From NCBI GenBank assembly GCA_905197385.1, contig CAJJYO010000082.1, positions 1 through 7,228 of the forward strand: a stretch of DNA of 7,228 nt, written 5' to 3'. The first letter of the stretch is position 1. Each line of letters opens with the position of its first letter. A program made the position numbers and the translations under genes. The notes under the pieces are model-generated. The model was not told the origin of the DNA. It was given only the letters and a program-made list of their open reading frames with translations, and made no database searches. The DNA comes from an uncultured Collinsella sp. (lineage in GTDB: Bacteria; Actinomycetota; Coriobacteriia; Coriobacteriales; Coriobacteriaceae). Below are positions 6,029 through 7,228 of this stretch, piece by piece.

Positions 6029-7228
6029 GTGAACCGCACCAAAATCGCGCAGCTCTATGCCGATGCCGAGTCGCTCGGCGGCCAAACCGTCACCGTCGCC
6101 GGCTGGGTCAAGTCCGTCCGCGACATGAAGAACTTTGGCTTTGTTACGCTCAACGACGGCAGCTGCTTCCGCGACCTGCAGGTCGTCATGAACCGCGAGG
6201 CACTCGACAACTACGACGAGATCGCCCATCAAAACGTCTCGGCCGCACTCATTTGCACCGGCACCGTCAAGCTGACCCCCGATGCGCCCCAGCCTTTCGA
6301 GCTTTCTGCCACCTCCATCGAGGTCGAGGGCACGAGCGCCCCGGATTACCCGCTGCAGAAGAAGCGCGCAACCGTCGAGTTCCTGCGCACCCAGCAGCAC
6401 CTGCGCCCGCGCACCAACCTGTTCCGCGCCGTGTTCCGCATCCGCTCTGTCGCGGCTGCCGCCATCCACCGCTTCTTCCAGGAGCAGGGCTTTGTCTACG
6501 TCAACACCCCCATCATCACCACGAGTGACTGCGAGGGCGCCGGCGAGATGTTCCGCGTGACCACGCTCGACCCCAAAAATCCGCCCCTCACCGAGTCCGG
6601 CGAGGTCGACTGGAGCCAGGACTTCTTTGGCAAGCATGCAAGCCTCACCGTGTCCGGCCAGCTCAATGCCGAGAACTTTGCCATGGCCTTTGGCGACGTG
6701 TACACCTTTGGCCCCACCTTCCGCGCCGAAAACTCCAACACCACGCGCCACGCCGCCGAGTTTTGGATGATCGAGCCCGAGATGGCCTTTGCCGACCTTA
6801 ACGACTACATGGATAACGCTGAGGCCATGCTCAAGTATGTCCTCAAGGACGTCATGGCCACCTGCCCCGACGAGCTCAATATGCTCAACAAGTTTGTGGA
6901 CAAGGGTCTGCTCGAACGCCTAGACCATGTCGCCAACTCCGACTTCGCCCGCGTTACCTACACCGAGGCCGTCGAGATCCTGGAGCAGGCCGTCGCCGCC
7001 GGTCACAAGTTTGACTACCCCGTGAGCTGGGGCATCGACCTGCAGACCGAGCACGAGCGCTTCCTGACCGAGGAGCACTTTAAGCGCCCGACCTTCGTAA
7101 CCGACTACCCGGCCGAGATCAAGGCCTTCTACATGCGCATGAACGAGGACGGCAAGACCGTCGCCGCCGCCGACTGCCTGGTTCCCGGTATCGGCGAGAT
7201 CATCGGCGGAAGCCAGAGAGAGGACGAT
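6029..7228 (+). CDS. asnS: Asparaginyl-tRNA synthetase, C-terminus cut by window edge
   Basis: This class II aminoacyl-tRNA synthetase charges tRNA-Asn with asparagine in the cytoplasm. 400 codons are visible and the usual length is about 460, so the motif 3 end is missing. Residues 20-100 form the OB-fold anticodon-binding domain ([26 protein letters not shown]). The catalytic core follows: motif 1 region [19 protein letters not shown] ending in the motif proline (161), [27 protein letters not shown], motif 2 [16 protein letters not shown] (FRAE 231-234) with EFWMIEPEM, and [15 protein letters not shown] at the end. [10 protein letters not shown] and the insert around residues 183-204 point to AsnRS rather than AspRS. 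GTG 6029 is taken as the start because GGGAGG (6019-6024) precedes it by 4 nt. An in-frame ATG at 6017 overlaps that site and has no ribosome site of its own. Confidence 0.96.
   Translation, partial: MNRTKIAQLYADAESLGGQTVTVAGWVKSVRDMKNFGFVTLNDGSCFRDLQVVMNREALDNYDEIAHQNVSAALICTGTVKLTPDAPQPFELSATSIEVEGTSAPDYPLQKKRATVEFLRTQQHLRPRTNLFRAVFRIRSVAAAAIHRFFQEQGFVYVNTPIITTSDCEGAGEMFRVTTLDPKNPPLTESGEVDWSQDFFGKHASLTVSGQLNAENFAMAFGDVYTFGPTFRAENSNTTRHAAEFWMIEPEMAFADLNDYMDNAEAMLKYVLKDVMATCPDELNMLNKFVDKGLLERLDHVANSDFARVTYTEAVEILEQAVAAGHKFDYPVSWGIDLQTEHERFLTEEHFKRPTFVTDYPAEIKAFYMRMNEDGKTVAAADCLVPGIGEIIGGSQREDD

Noticed and set aside
6008..6751. 247-codon minus-strand open frame opposite asnS
   Set aside because: It runs through the conserved AsnRS catalytic core on the other strand; it is a shadow frame.

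Overview
The window is about 60% GC by eye. It holds five protein genes: three leftward (a partial sotB-like exporter, feoB with a fused FeoA domain, and an alpha/beta-hydrolase) followed by two rightward (a glucose-type PTS EIIA and a partial asnS). The base composition, GTG starts, strong GGAGG ribosome sites, the FeoA-FeoB fusion and the stand-alone EIIA fit a gut actinobacterium of the class Coriobacteriia, such as Collinsella. That placement is an inference from overall character, not from a marker gene.

Layout. 1-1187 (-) is a 12-TM-type MFS exporter of the SotB/AraJ group, cut by the left edge. Its promoter sits inside and just after the hairpin that ends feoB. 1308-3668 (-) is a FeoA-FeoB fusion for ferrous iron uptake, starting at GTG. 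About 43-76 bp upstream of that start lie two tandem 17-bp repeats that look like a metal-repressor operator. 3669-4140 carries no gene, but it holds the most unusual part of the window: three complete copies, plus a partial fourth, of a 62-bp unit that forms hairpins with constant 18-nt loops. A long hairpin terminator belonging to the next gene lies beside it. 4141-5040 (-) is a cytoplasmic alpha/beta-hydrolase of the acetyl-esterase type.

5041-5283 is a divergent intergenic region with candidate promoters for both sides and a GAAACGTTTC palindrome of the LacI-operator type in the EIIA leader. 5284-5847 (+) is EIIA-Glc (crr), closed by a textbook terminator at 5885-5923. 6029 to the right edge (+) is asparaginyl-tRNA synthetase with its own extended -10 promoter.

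The genes do not form a single pathway. Each appears to be its own transcription unit with its own promoter and terminator. The systems represented are sugar/drug efflux, iron uptake, ester hydrolysis, PTS phosphotransfer and translation. No phage, transposase, CRISPR, rRNA or tRNA gene was found.
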